DNA from: Chloroflexota bacterium
GTDB lineage: Bacteria; Chloroflexota; Dehalococcoidia; Lucifugimonadales; UBA3495
Direction: 5' to 3'
DNA: 64,000 nucleotides
Assembly: GCA_026710825.1 (NCBI GenBank)
Contig: JAPOQH010000131.1
Span: 38,039-102,038, forward strand
Within the stretch, counting starts at the first letter, position 1. Every line of letters begins with the position of its first letter. The translations under genes were made by a program, and so were the position numbers. The notes beneath the pieces were generated by a model, which searched no databases, was not told the origin of the DNA, and saw only the letters and a list, made by a program, of their open reading frames with translations. Below are positions 8,448 to 17,173 of the stretch, piece after piece.

Positions 8448-8679
8448 TGTGAAGGGGAGTAGTAGGCGTCCAGCGAGGCCCAGAGAGCCGGAGTTGCTGT
8501 GAACCGGCGCCAGGCGCAGACGCAAAATGGACCCCGGAGCCGTTCTCCGAAAAGATCGAATCGCACCAGGATCCTATCTGAGTAGGCCGGACCGCGTGGG
8601 CTGCGTTATACGCCCGCAAAACACCGCACGCAGGGTGGCATTGCGACCATTTGGCTCGTCCCTCGAGGACGGGCTTTTT
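8448..8679 (+). promoter_or_regulatory. tryptophan T-box leader with terminator
   Basis: A tRNA-sensing leader. Stem I features are present: AGTAGTAGG at about 8458-8466, the CAGAGAGCCGG element at 8481-8491, and the matching CCGGC arm at 8504-8508. The specifier loop contains TGG at 8528-8530 followed by the conserved A, which reads as a tryptophan codon. The T-box core AGGGTGGCATTGCG lies at 8632-8645. A terminator hairpin follows, with arms 8654-8661 and 8667-8674 and a run of five T at 8675-8679. Uncharged tRNA-Trp would stabilise the antiterminator and allow expression of trpE. Confidence 0.9.
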
Positions 8680-8715
8680 CTATTGGCTCCTGACACAACC
8701 GCTGGACGACAAACC

Positions 8716-10176
8716 TTGAGCACTTACTACCCCACACTGGAACAGGTCCGGTCGATGGCCGACCAGGGCAACCTGTGCCCGGTTTATTGCACCATAAACG
8801 CCGATCTGGAAACTCCCGTGTCGGCTTACCTGAAGGTCGCCAGACCCCCGTATTCATTCCTGCTTGAATCGGTCGCCGGCGGCGAACGCATCGGCCGCTA
8901 CAGCTTCATCGGCACCGAACCCTACGACGTGTTCAGCACCGGCGCGGACCAACCCTCCGGGCAGGTCGACCCGCTCACCTTGGTGCAGCGCGAGATGGAC
9001 TCGTTCAAACTCATTGACGTTGAGGGCCTGCCGCCCTTCCACGGCGGCGGCGTGGGTTACGTGGCATACGACGCCGTGCACTATTTTGAACCGCGCGTGC
9101 CCTTGCTCGAATCGGACCCGCAAGGTCTGCCGGAGTCGGTGTTCATGTTCACCGACACGCTGCTGGTGTTTGACCACCTGCGCCACGACATCAAGGTCGT
9201 GGGCCATGCTCGGCTTGATGATGGCGACATCGACGCGGCGTACGAAGCGGCCGTCGCCAAGATCGAACGGGTGGTGGACCGGCTGACCAGACCGCTGGAG
9301 ATCCCGCCCGAACTGCTGGCCCAACCCGCGATGCCATCGGGCGGCGAAACTCAATCCAACTTCACCGTCCCGGAATACGAGGCTGTCGTCGACAAATGCA
9401 TTGAATACATCTACGCCGGTGACGTCATTCAGGTGGTCAACTCCCAGCGGTTCAGCCGCAAGACCGACGCGCACCCATTTCAGGTGTACCGCGCCCTGCG
9501 GGGCAGCAACCCGTCGCCTTACATGTACTACCTGGACCTCAACGGATTCCAGATCGTCGGGGCGGCCATCGAGACGGTGGCAACCGTCCATGATGGCACC
9601 GTCGCCACGCATCCCATCGCGGGCACCCGCCCACGCGGCCAGACACCGGCCGAGGATGTGGCTCTCGAAGAGGAACTGAAAGGCAGCGAAAAGCAGCAGG
9701 CCGAACACATCATGCTGCTGGACCTGGGACGCAACGACATCGGCCGGGTCAGCGTGCCCGGCACGGTCAAGGTCACGCAGTACATGGACGTGGAGCGATT
9801 CTCCCACGTGATGCACCTGGTGTCTCATGTGGAGGGTCAACTACGCCCCGACATGACCCCCTACGACGCCCTGCGGGCATGCTTTCCCGCCGGCACGGTA
9901 TCCGGCGCGCCCAAGATCCGCGCCATGCAGATCATCGCGGAGATGGAGCGGGAGCGGCGTGGGCCCTACGGTGGCGCGGTGGCGTACTTCAACTACAACG
10001 GCAACATGGACACCGCGCTCGTCCTGCGCACCGGCATATTCAAGGACGGCGTGATGTACGTGCAAGCCGGCGGAGGCGTGGTCGCTGACAGCGTCGCCGA
10101 GGACGAATACATGGAGACACGCCACAAATCCGGCGCAATGATGCGCGCCATCGACGTTGCTGAGGGCGGCGCCTAG
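8716..10176 (+). CDS. trpE: anthranilate synthase component I
   Basis: Makes anthranilate from chorismate, with ammonia supplied by TrpG. About 486 residues from the TTG at 8716, chosen because family similarity begins at YYPTLEQV and because the longer open frame from 8527 runs through the T-box. The N-terminal domain has the LLESVAGGERIGRYSF regulatory-site region; the chorismate-binding domain has PIAGTRPRG, LLDLGRNDIGRVS and the FPAGTVSGAPK signature. It is controlled by the upstream Trp T-box and heads a trpE-VOC-trpG unit. An ATG at 8755 is an alternative start. Confidence 0.95.
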   Translation: MSTYYPTLEQVRSMADQGNLCPVYCTINADLETPVSAYLKVARPPYSFLLESVAGGERIGRYSFIGTEPYDVFSTGADQPSGQVDPLTLVQREMDSFKLIDVEGLPPFHGGGVGYVAYDAVHYFEPRVPLLESDPQGLPESVFMFTDTLLVFDHLRHDIKVVGHARLDDGDIDAAYEAAVAKIERVVDRLTRPLEIPPELLAQPAMPSGGETQSNFTVPEYEAVVDKCIEYIYAGDVIQVVNSQRFSRKTDAHPFQVYRALRGSNPSPYMYYLDLNGFQIVGAAIETVATVHDGTVATHPIAGTRPRGQTPAEDVALEEELKGSEKQQAEHIMLLDLGRNDIGRVSVPGTVKVTQYMDVERFSHVMHLVSHVEGQLRPDMTPYDALRACFPAGTVSGAPKIRAMQIIAEMERERRGPYGGAVAYFNYNGNMDTALVLRTGIFKDGVMYVQAGGGVVADSVAEDEYMETRHKSGAMMRAIDVAEGGA

Positions 10177-10230
10177 CTCGAATATTCAGTACAACCCGTC
10201 CATCGATGTGAAACCCAACCGGAGGCCATC

Positions 10231-10671
10231 ATGCTCAAATCGTTCTTTCACACCGGCTTCATCGTCAAAGATCTGGAGGCCGCCATCGACTTTTACTCCG
10301 ACGTGCTTGGGCTGACCCTGACCATGCGCACTGAGCGGACCGGCGAGTTTCCCACGACGTTGCTGGGGTTCCCCGAAACCCACATCAAGGGCGCGTTCTT
10401 CGAAATGAGCGACGGCCACCAGTTGGAGTTGATCCAGTACATCAACCCCGAAGGCGGACATGCCCACTTCGACAAGAACGACGTTCGAGCGGCACATTTG
10501 GCCTTCTTCGTGGAGGACATCGACGCGTTCTACGAAAACACCCGCAACCGCGGTCTGGCGTATCCGACGCCTCCGGTGCCGATGTATGACGACAGCGGCA
10601 AGATGGTGCGCAAGGCGTCCTATTGCCAGGATCCCGACGGGAACTGGCTGGAACTGGTGGAGCTTTACTGA
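10231..10671 (+). CDS. VOC (glyoxalase I-like) protein within the trp operon
   Basis: 146 residues forming two beta-alpha-beta-beta-beta modules. His7, the QLELIQY strand, the AHLAFFVED strand and the terminal NWLELVEL provide the usual His/Glu metal positions. Family members include glyoxalase I, methylmalonyl-CoA epimerase and dioxygenases; the substrate here is unknown. The stop codon TGA shares its last base with the ATG of trpG, so it is translationally coupled to anthranilate synthase. The ribosome site is CCGGAGG, 8 bases before the ATG. Confidence 0.87.
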   Translation: MLKSFFHTGFIVKDLEAAIDFYSDVLGLTLTMRTERTGEFPTTLLGFPETHIKGAFFEMSDGHQLELIQYINPEGGHAHFDKNDVRAAHLAFFVEDIDAFYENTRNRGLAYPTPPVPMYDDSGKMVRKASYCQDPDGNWLELVELY

Positions 10672-11261
10672 TGCTGCTGCTCATCGACAACTATGACAGT
10701 TTCACCTACAACCTTTACCAGTACCTGTGCGAACTGGGCGCCGACGTGGAGGTTGTCCGGAACGACAAGACTTCCATCGAGGATATTGAGGCCATGCAGC
10801 CGGAGGGCATTGTGGTGTCGCCGGGCCCCTGCACCCCTCGAGAGGCCGGAATATCCAATGATGTGATCCGGCACTTTGGTCCCAAACTCCCGGTGTTGGG
10901 CGTGTGCCTGGGTCACCAGTGCATCGGCGACGCCTATGGCGCAACGGTCGACCGCGCCGGCGAAATCCGACACGGCAAAACCTCGATGATCCACCACGAC
11001 GGCAAGGGAGTATTCGCCGGCCTGCCCAACCCATTTGAGGCCATCCGCTACCACAGCCTGGTCATCTATCCTGACACCGTGCCAGACTTTCTGGAGGTCA
11101 CGGCCTGGACCGACAACGGCCTGATCATGGGCGTGCGGCACAAGGAGCTGCCGGTTGAAGGCATTCAATTCCACCCCGAGTCGATCATGACCATCGTGGG
11201 TCACGACCTGCTGCAGAACTATCTCGACCAGGTTGCGGAGTTTCACGGGGAATCCACGTAG
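10671..11261 (+). CDS. trpG: anthranilate synthase component II, glutamine amidotransferase
   Basis: Releases ammonia from glutamine for TrpE. 196 residues of the class I amidotransferase fold: LLIDNYDSFTYNLYQYL at the N-terminus, the oxyanion segment VVSPGPCTP, the nucleophile motif GVCLGHQ, and the His-Glu pair in EGIQFHPES. The start at 10671 overlaps the VOC stop by one base. The enzyme could double as the PabA subunit for folate synthesis, as in some bacteria. No other trp gene follows in the window. Confidence 0.95.
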   Translation: MLLLIDNYDSFTYNLYQYLCELGADVEVVRNDKTSIEDIEAMQPEGIVVSPGPCTPREAGISNDVIRHFGPKLPVLGVCLGHQCIGDAYGATVDRAGEIRHGKTSMIHHDGKGVFAGLPNPFEAIRYHSLVIYPDTVPDFLEVTAWTDNGLIMGVRHKELPVEGIQFHPESIMTIVGHDLLQNYLDQVAEFHGEST

Positions 11262-11297
11262 TGAACCGATGCAGAAGCGTGTGGCGCGCTGTCTCCC

Positions 11298-12119
11298 ATG
11301 ACTGAGCCCCGGCGGAAAGGCGCTTCCCGTATTGCCGATATCCCGCCTGACGTTCTGGCGGCGTTGAACGAAGGCAGGGAAGAAACGGTCATGCTCGTCG
11401 AGTGGTTGGCGATCGACATGCCGACCCTGATGGGCCACATCGCGCCGGAGATCGGCCTCGCGGACAAAACACACATCCTGGTCTCGGCTGCCCAAGCCCT
11501 GGCCGGTGAGGGCGTCACCAAGCGGATGAGAGGTATTGGTCAAGCCCTGCACGATGTTCTCGTTAAACATCGGCAACGTGACACGGTGTTTGAGAGGTTG
11601 GCGACCCACACGTCCGACATGGCGCGGGCCTGGGCCGCCTATTCAGTAACCGCCAATCCTGATGTGCCGCTTGATCGGAGGCTGCAAATCGCCCGCCGCT
11701 TTGCCGCCGACCGCTCCCAAGCGGTACGCGAATGTGCCTGGGATTCCTTCCGTCCGCACGTGGCTGCCGATCTGGGAACGGGAATCGAACTGCTGGCGCC
11801 TTGGGTCGCTGACCCGGACGCAAATATCCGGCGCTGCGCCGTAGAGGGCACTCGCCCCATGGGTGTGTGGACGGCGCATATTCCTGCGTTGAAATCCGCC
11901 CCCGCGCTGGGCCTGCCGATCCTGGAACCGGTGCGATCCGATCCGTCCCGATACGTACAGAACGCGGTTGCCAACTGGCTCAACGACGCCAGCAAAACGC
12001 AGCCCGATTGGGTGATTGGCGTCACAGAACGTTGGCTGGTCGATTCTCCAAGTCGTGAAACACGCTGGATCGCAAATCGGGCGCGACGCACGCTACGCAA
12101 ACAGGGGTTACCCGCCTAG
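11298..12119 (+). CDS. DNA alkylation repair protein, AlkC/AlkD-like HEAT repeat
   Basis: 273 residues, predicted all-helical with repeated R-x-L-Q-I-A / D-x-x-x-x-V-R-x-C-A-W patterns typical of HEAT-like glycosylases. The segment IRRCAVEGTRPMGVW near residue 176 resembles the AlkC motif RxxxSEGxRPxxPW. The family excises 3- and 7-alkylpurines without base flipping. The ATG at 11298 is 36 bp after trpG; the two may be cotranscribed but are functionally unrelated. A structural HEAT protein without glycosylase activity is the alternative. Confidence 0.75.
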   Translation: MTEPRRKGASRIADIPPDVLAALNEGREETVMLVEWLAIDMPTLMGHIAPEIGLADKTHILVSAAQALAGEGVTKRMRGIGQALHDVLVKHRQRDTVFERLATHTSDMARAWAAYSVTANPDVPLDRRLQIARRFAADRSQAVRECAWDSFRPHVAADLGTGIELLAPWVADPDANIRRCAVEGTRPMGVWTAHIPALKSAPALGLPILEPVRSDPSRYVQNAVANWLNDASKTQPDWVIGVTERWLVDSPSRETRWIANRARRTLRKQGLPA

Positions 12120-12291
12120 CCTCGGTTTTGTTTTCACTGGGTTTCGCAGACGGTTCGGGACCGTTTCCGTGATCGGATTGTGCCGTCCGCTTCACGGCCC
12201 GAATAGCATCATGCGTCCCTATCTGTCATATAATCCCGTCAATCCATGCAATCACCGTCTACTCCTGCGATCAATTGAAACGGAGCCTGCC

Positions 12292-13665
12292 ATGCCCACC
12301 ATTGCCGAGTACGTCTCCAACTATTCCGCCAACCTCCACTTCGGCGATATCCCCGCCGAATCGGTCCATCTCTTCAAACGGATGACCATCGACACGATTG
12401 GTTGCGCCATTGGGGGATACACGTCCGAGCCCAGCAAAATTGCCCGAGACCTGGCCGGCGAGATAACCGGACACCGTCGTCCCGTGACCGTCATCGGAAA
12501 TGGGATGACCAGCAGCCCCGATCTGGCCACATTTGCCAACGGCGTGATGATCCGCTACCTGGACTTTAACGACGGCTATACCACTCTGGAATCCGGGCAC
12601 CCTAGTGACAGCATCGCCGCCACTCTGGCCGGCGCGGAACTGGCCGGGGCCGGCGGCCGCCGGTTCATCACCGCCACGGCCGTCGCGTACGAGGCATTCT
12701 GCCGGTTCGGCGACGCTTTCAACATACGCGCCCTGGGTTTCGACCATGTGACCAATGGCGCAATCGCCAGTTCCCTGGGCGCCGCCCGCGCGATGGGACT
12801 GTCGGCCGCTCAGACCGAACAGGCGCTGAACCTGGGAATCACGCCGAACCTGGCACTGGGGCAGACCCGCGTCGGCGAACTCTCCCACTGGAAGGGATGC
12901 GCATACGCCAACGCCAGCCGCAACGCCGTGTTCGCCGCTCTGCTGGCGGAACGTGGACTCACCGGCCCGGGCCCGATATTCGAAGGCGAGCTTGGCTTCT
13001 TTGCCGCAGTCACCAAGGCGCCGTACGAACTGGAACCGTTTGGCGGCGACCAGGGACAGCCTTTCAAGGTGCACGAGTGCAACATCAAGCACTTCGCACT
13101 CGGTCTCTATTCGCAAACCGTGGTCGAAGCCGCCCTCGAAGCTCGCCGGCAGGTGCCTGATTTCAACGAAGCCAACGTTGAGGGCGTCCACATTCGCACG
13201 CTGCAAAAGGCCATCGACATCATGGCTGGCGACGAGGAGAAGTACAATCCCAGGACCCGCGAATCGGCTGACCACAGCATGCCCTATGCCACGGCGATTG
13301 CGCTGAAGCACAACATGCTGAACCAGAGCCACTTCTCAGATGAGCACATCAACGACCCCGCGATCGCGACGCTGATCGGCAGCACCCGGATCGAGGCCAC
13401 CGAGGAGGCCAACCGACGCTTCCCGGACGCCATGCTGTGCAACCTGGACCTGCGGATGAATAACGGGCAGACCTATAGCTCAGAGGTCGCCCACTTCCGG
13501 GGGCACTACCGGAATCCAATGACCGACGCCGAGGTGGATGAAAAATTCCGCGCCCTCTGCGAGGACCTGCTGTCCCCCGATCAGACCGAGGAACTGCTCG
13601 CGCGCCTATGGCGGCTGGAAGAGGAGCAGGACATCAGCGCCCTGCTGCGCCTGACGCGCATTTAA
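12292..13665 (+). CDS. MmgE/PrpD family protein (second copy)
   Basis: 457 residues from the ATG at 12292, which has CGGAG 6 bases upstream; the longer open frame from 12016 overlaps the AlkC-like gene and is rejected. The MmgE/PrpD helical domain contains YLDFNDGY near residue 85 and ESGHPSDSIAA. The C-terminal domain has the HECNIKHFALGLYSQ segment, which corresponds to the positive cluster of the family. Probably a dehydratase or decarboxylase acting on a carboxylic acid; no pathway neighbours identify the substrate. A TATAAT at 12229-12234 may be its -10 element, although no good -35 was found. Confidence 0.83.
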   Translation: MPTIAEYVSNYSANLHFGDIPAESVHLFKRMTIDTIGCAIGGYTSEPSKIARDLAGEITGHRRPVTVIGNGMTSSPDLATFANGVMIRYLDFNDGYTTLESGHPSDSIAATLAGAELAGAGGRRFITATAVAYEAFCRFGDAFNIRALGFDHVTNGAIASSLGAARAMGLSAAQTEQALNLGITPNLALGQTRVGELSHWKGCAYANASRNAVFAALLAERGLTGPGPIFEGELGFFAAVTKAPYELEPFGGDQGQPFKVHECNIKHFALGLYSQTVVEAALEARRQVPDFNEANVEGVHIRTLQKAIDIMAGDEEKYNPRTRESADHSMPYATAIALKHNMLNQSHFSDEHINDPAIATLIGSTRIEATEEANRRFPDAMLCNLDLRMNNGQTYSSEVAHFRGHYRNPMTDAEVDEKFRALCEDLLSPDQTEELLARLWRLEEEQDISALLRLTRI

Positions 13666-13670
13666 CGGCA

Positions 13671-13700
13671 TGTAGGGGCGAATAATTATTCGCCCCTACA
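13671..13700. repeat. 30-bp perfect palindrome, copy 1 of the GGGGCGAAT family
   Basis: Perfect inverted repeat with arms 13671-13685 and 13686-13700, core GGGGCGAATAA. It starts five bases after the MmgE/PrpD stop, between convergent genes. Related copies occur at 35665 and 54708. It lacks a T-run, so it is not a classical intrinsic terminator, though it may stop transcription from both sides. Confidence 0.9.
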
Positions 13701-13745
13701 GATCGGCAAACCCGGCGATTTAGCCGGAGCTATTCAACCGAAACG

Positions 13746-14171
13746 CTACGCTCCGATTCGCGTTCCGTCGGGGTACGTGTAACCCACCCGGTCGCTGTAA
13801 CCGCCGGCGGCCGGGAATATCTGTCGATACAGGCCGCGCGCCCGGCTCTTTACGACCGCTCCGGCTGCATCTTTCGTGGGCGTCGGCTTGGCGTTCTGGT
13901 CCTTATAGAACTGGGACTGCAGAGGGCTGTCGTCCTCCATCTCCCAGATGCACAGGTAGCGCATGACGTTGTTGGCCTGCCCGTCCTCCGGGTCCAGCAT
14001 AAACCGACGCGCGCTGATGTAGCCGGGGATGGACATGCGCTCCGGCACGTGTTCCTCGTTGTACCACTTGTTGAACACCTCGTCGTCCGCCGGATCCACC
14101 TCCATCATCACCACCAACACCGTGGTGCCGACCTTTTGATCACTGACTTTGCTTCCGTTCGTGCTGGTCAT
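13746..14171 (-). CDS. EthD/Dabb-like ferredoxin-fold protein
   Basis: 141 residues. VLVVMMEVDPADDEVFNKWY, then EEHVPERMSIPGYISARRF, matches the dimeric alpha-beta barrel pattern (EthD or DUF4286-like), in which a His after N-E-E is typical. Such proteins are often accessory to degradation or monooxygenation pathways. The ATG at 14171 has AAAGGAGCG 7 bases upstream. It lies 18 bp downstream of the aspartyl-protease gene, so it may be the third gene of that unit. Function not determined. Confidence 0.7.
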   Translation of the reverse strand: MTSTNGSKVSDQKVGTTVLVVMMEVDPADDEVFNKWYNEEHVPERMSIPGYISARRFMLDPEDGQANNVMRYLCIWEMEDDSPLQSQFYKDQNAKPTPTKDAAGAVVKSRARGLYRQIFPAAGGYSDRVGYTYPDGTRIGA

Positions 14172-14189
14172 AATTCGCTCCTTTTGCAT

Positions 14190-14567
14190 CTAGGCGTTCG
14201 CGAGTTCCGTGATGGCAACGTCGCCGCCGTTCCTGAAATCCACCGACAGGTTGGTTCCCCAAAGTAGCCCCACGCCGATCAAGGGAAAGTTTTCGGAAAC
14301 CAAAGCGGTGACGTGCCTGACACGATCTGCCCATCGGATAGTGGCGTCGTAGCTGTCAAACGGCGTCAATGAGCCGTCTCCCAAACGATACGTGGTGATA
14401 CCGGAACTCTCTATTCCCAACCGTTCTATCGCCGACATCGGCAATGTTAGTTCACCGCTGAACCCGGTATCTACTTGAGCTTCGATCGACCACTCTTGAC
14501 CGTCTTCGCCTACCAACACCAACGAGATCGACGGCCTATGAAATTGGTCGACCTTGCCAACGATCAT
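14190..14567 (-). CDS. clan AA aspartic protease-like protein
   Basis: 125 residues, the size of a single retropepsin-like domain that would act as a homodimer. The catalytic motif VDTGFSGELTLP is at about residues 32-43, and the second conserved strand, FPLIGVGLLWG, is near residue 93. Bacterial relatives are common in genomes with many small cassettes, but their targets are mostly unknown. Its ATG overlaps the stop of the upstream small gene by 4 bases (ATGA), indicating coupled translation and a joint function. Confidence 0.78.
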   Translation of the reverse strand: MIVGKVDQFHRPSISLVLVGEDGQEWSIEAQVDTGFSGELTLPMSAIERLGIESSGITTYRLGDGSLTPFDSYDATIRWADRVRHVTALVSENFPLIGVGLLWGTNLSVDFRNGGDVAITELANA

Positions 14568-14839
14568 CTATGGGTCGACCATAAGCCCAACGATTCATAC
14601 GCAGCCGGATAACCTACCTTGAAAGTATAAACGTCTGCATCTGGGCAACGCGTTCGCAAGCGGCGCGCCGCTTGGTGATGGTACTCGTCCAATTCCCAGT
14701 CCCGGCTATCGTGATCAACGGCAAGGAAGTGTCCTATCGGCTCTTCGCCTCCCTTGAGCGCCGGTCGCACTTTGCTCTGATACACTTGCCTCCCAATCTC
14801 CTCCGCTTCCTCCGCACTCAAGTCTCGCCATCCCATCAT
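14564..14839 (-). CDS. small unrecognised protein paired with the aspartic protease
   Basis: 91 residues, not recognised. The N-terminus (DLSAEEAEEIGRQVYQSKV) is helical and acidic; the middle contains HFLAVDHDSRDWELDE, and the C-terminus YTFKVGYPAAYESLG. No signal peptide or membrane segment. It overlaps the protease gene by 4 bases and reads first. I infer that it is either the protease's substrate, inhibitor or adaptor. The pairing resembles toxin-antitoxin architecture, but nothing in the sequence proves that. Confidence 0.65.
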   Translation of the reverse strand: MMGWRDLSAEEAEEIGRQVYQSKVRPALKGGEEPIGHFLAVDHDSRDWELDEYHHQAARRLRTRCPDADVYTFKVGYPAAYESLGLWSTHR

Positions 14840-14872
14840 TGCCTCCCTGGGTTTCCGTGCTCCGGTTAGGCA

Positions 14873-15862
14873 CTAACCCAGCCGGCGGTATATCTGCACC
14901 CGGTGGCGGTAGCAGTCGGCCACGAATACCAGGCCGTCGTCGCTCACCGTAACCGCTCGCGGCCGGTAGAACCGCCGCTTCAGTTCGATGTTTTGAGTCG
15001 CGGCGTTGAGCTTTGCCTCGATGTCGGGGTTGGCGTTGAGGAACGTGCGCGCCCACTTGGACGTTCCCGAATGGCCGATGAGTGTGTCCATCACGCGGCC
15101 GTCGGGGGCCAGCACCTGCACCCGGTCGTTCTGCCAGTCGCAAACGTATATGCAGCCGTCGTTGTCCACTGTCAATCCGTTGGGCCGCTCAAAACCGTCG
15201 CCGCCGTCCCGTCCGTCGAACTCTGTAATATACCCACCGGCGGGGTCGAATTTCTGCACCCGGTTGTTGCGCCAGTCGGTTACGTACACGTCTCCGGTAG
15301 CGTCGACGGCCACGGCCCACGGCATCCGGAATTGCCCGGGGCCCTCGCCTTCGGCTCCCCAACCGGCCAGATACTCGCCGTCGGTCGTGTACCGCTGCAC
15401 GCGGTTGTTCAGAGAGTCCACCACCAACAATGTTCCATCCGGAGCAAACGCCATCCCGGACGGACGGTTCAACTGCCCGGGATCGGCTCCAAACTCGCCC
15501 CAGCAATGGAGGAATGCGCCTTCCGGAGTGAACACGCTGATGCGATGGGTGTTCTCGTCGGACAGGTATACGTTCCCGTCCGGCCCGAAACGAATTTCTG
15601 TAATCCAGATGAATTGTCCGGGCCCTTCACCCCAGTTGGAAAACTCGCCCACGTAGTCGCCGTCAAACGTGCACCGCGTGACCCTGACCCCCTCGGGTTG
15701 GTTTGGGTTGGCGCGGCTCGCTACGTACAGCAGACCGTCGCGTCCCAGGGCCAACGATACCGGCCCGCTGAATCCTGGTCCACTGCCCGATAGCAGGCCG
15801 ATCACGTTGTGGTACTGGAACATCCCCGCAACGGATAGCGGGTACTCGACTACCGTAGTCAT
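14873..15862 (-). CDS. NHL-repeat beta-propeller protein
   Basis: 329 residues built from about six NHL/YVTN-type blades. The repeating pattern is G-x-x-P-x-G-[IVL]-A-[VF]-x-x-[DE]-G-x-[IVL]-[YF]-V-x-D-x-x-N-x-R-[IV]-Q, for example VDSLNNRVQRYTTDG and VTDWRNNRVQKFDPAG. No signal peptide is visible, so it may be cytoplasmic. Propellers of this kind act as ligand-binding or scaffold proteins, and some are lyases or lactonases. Its role here is unknown. It runs codirectionally with the protease pair downstream. Confidence 0.82.
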   Translation of the reverse strand: MTTVVEYPLSVAGMFQYHNVIGLLSGSGPGFSGPVSLALGRDGLLYVASRANPNQPEGVRVTRCTFDGDYVGEFSNWGEGPGQFIWITEIRFGPDGNVYLSDENTHRISVFTPEGAFLHCWGEFGADPGQLNRPSGMAFAPDGTLLVVDSLNNRVQRYTTDGEYLAGWGAEGEGPGQFRMPWAVAVDATGDVYVTDWRNNRVQKFDPAGGYITEFDGRDGGDGFERPNGLTVDNDGCIYVCDWQNDRVQVLAPDGRVMDTLIGHSGTSKWARTFLNANPDIEAKLNAATQNIELKRRFYRPRAVTVSDDGLVFVADCYRHRVQIYRRLG

Positions 15863-15912
15863 ATATCCTCTACAACTCTACGAAACGGAATGTTGTGTTC
15901 AGTCGGTGGGGT

Positions 15913-17121
15913 TCACGTCAACTCGATGGTGACCGCCGGCAGACCGCATTCCAGCTTGCCGATGGTTTCCAGGCACCGGTCATTGGCCGGTGGCATCACG
16001 GGACCCGACAGGGCGTCGCGTCGCAGTCGCTCCAGCGGCGACGATTTCAGCAACCCGCCGCCGCCGGCCAGTCGCATCGCCGCGTCGGTTACCGATGCGC
16101 CCACCTCCGCGCAGTACTGCTTGGCCCGGTTGACCGCCAGCACGGCGCCATTGGGATCGGCGTGGCGATCCGTCAGGGCCGCGTCCACCAGCAGCAGTCT
16201 TCCCGACTGGATGGCGACCGACATTTCACCGATGGCCTTTTGGGTGCCCGGGTGATTGATGATGGCGTCGCCCCCGGGAGTCCAGGTCTTTACGCTCACG
16301 TAGTCGGTGATGTGCTCGTATGCGGCCTCTGCGATTCCCAGGTAAACTGCTGCGTACCCAATGGAAAAGCTTCCCCAGTCCGCGCTCAGGATCCGGCCGG
16401 GCGGCCCGAAAACCGCGTGGGCCGGCGCCACCGTGTTGTAGGACACCGTGTGGCTGGACGTGGCCCGCATGCCTACAGCGTCCCACTGTTCGGTCACCTC
16501 GACGCCGCTCATGTCGCTGCGGATCATCGCGGAAATGATGTTGTCGGAGCCTCCACCGCTGTCAGCAACGATCCCGGACACGAAAAAGTAGTCCGCGGCG
16601 TCCGCCAGCGAGCAGAAATGCTTGGTGCCAGACACGCGGTATCCGCCGTCGGCAAGGGGAGCAAACGTCGTCGAGAGCACGAACCGATCTCGCGCCGACG
16701 CCCCGGGTTCGCTGGTGATGGACGCGAACAGCCTTCCGTCATCGATCGCTTCCCGGAAGTACCAGTCCCGTTGCTCGGGCGTTCCCAGGCCGCCCACGAA
16801 CGATCCCAGCACGTTGGTGTGCATCGTCAGGGTAAGCCCGGTGGAGGCACAGCCGCGCGCCACCGAGAGGATGCACATGGCGTAGGTGAGGGCGTCAACA
16901 TCCAGCCCGCCGTAATCCCTGGGAACACGCAGCCCCAACAGCCCTGCTGCGCCGAGGTCCTCGTAGTTTTCAGAAGGGAACTCGGACGCCGCATCGTAGC
17001 CGGCCGCTCGACCGGCAAACCGATCCCTGGACAGGTGGTCCGCGGTTTCAACCAGCGCCAGGGATTCGGCGCTCATTGCGCGCGCCGCCGACGCGGGTAC
17101 GGGTTCCAGCCGGATGGTCAT
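15913..17121 (-). CDS. acyl-CoA dehydrogenase family flavoprotein
   Basis: 402 residues in the usual order: N-terminal helical domain (FPSENYEDLGAAGLLGLRVP), the middle beta-barrel (FASITSEPGASARD, then GTKHFCSLADAADYF), and a C-terminal four-helix domain. The catalytic Glu of short-chain dehydrogenases is not clearly placed, and the features resemble the DszC/HpaC-like monooxygenase branch of the superfamily as well. It would oxidise an acyl-CoA or hydroxylate a small substrate with a flavin. It follows the DUF1800 gene by about 50 bp and may be cotranscribed. Confidence 0.83.
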   Translation of the reverse strand: MTIRLEPVPASAARAMSAESLALVETADHLSRDRFAGRAAGYDAASEFPSENYEDLGAAGLLGLRVPRDYGGLDVDALTYAMCILSVARGCASTGLTLTMHTNVLGSFVGGLGTPEQRDWYFREAIDDGRLFASITSEPGASARDRFVLSTTFAPLADGGYRVSGTKHFCSLADAADYFFVSGIVADSGGGSDNIISAMIRSDMSGVEVTEQWDAVGMRATSSHTVSYNTVAPAHAVFGPPGRILSADWGSFSIGYAAVYLGIAEAAYEHITDYVSVKTWTPGGDAIINHPGTQKAIGEMSVAIQSGRLLLVDAALTDRHADPNGAVLAVNRAKQYCAEVGASVTDAAMRLAGGGGLLKSSPLERLRRDALSGPVMPPANDRCLETIGKLECGLPAVTIELT

Positions 17122-17173
17122 GGGTGAATATCCTCGGTGGAGGAGCCTGGTTGGTGGTCCGGCCGGCGTCCCG

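Noticed and set aside
8527..8715. N-terminal extension of trpE from 8527
   Set aside because: It runs through the T-box specifier, T-box core and terminator, and TrpE similarity begins only after 8716.
8854..9840. 328-codon minus-strand frame opposite trpE
   Set aside because: Shadow of trpE; no recognisable protein.
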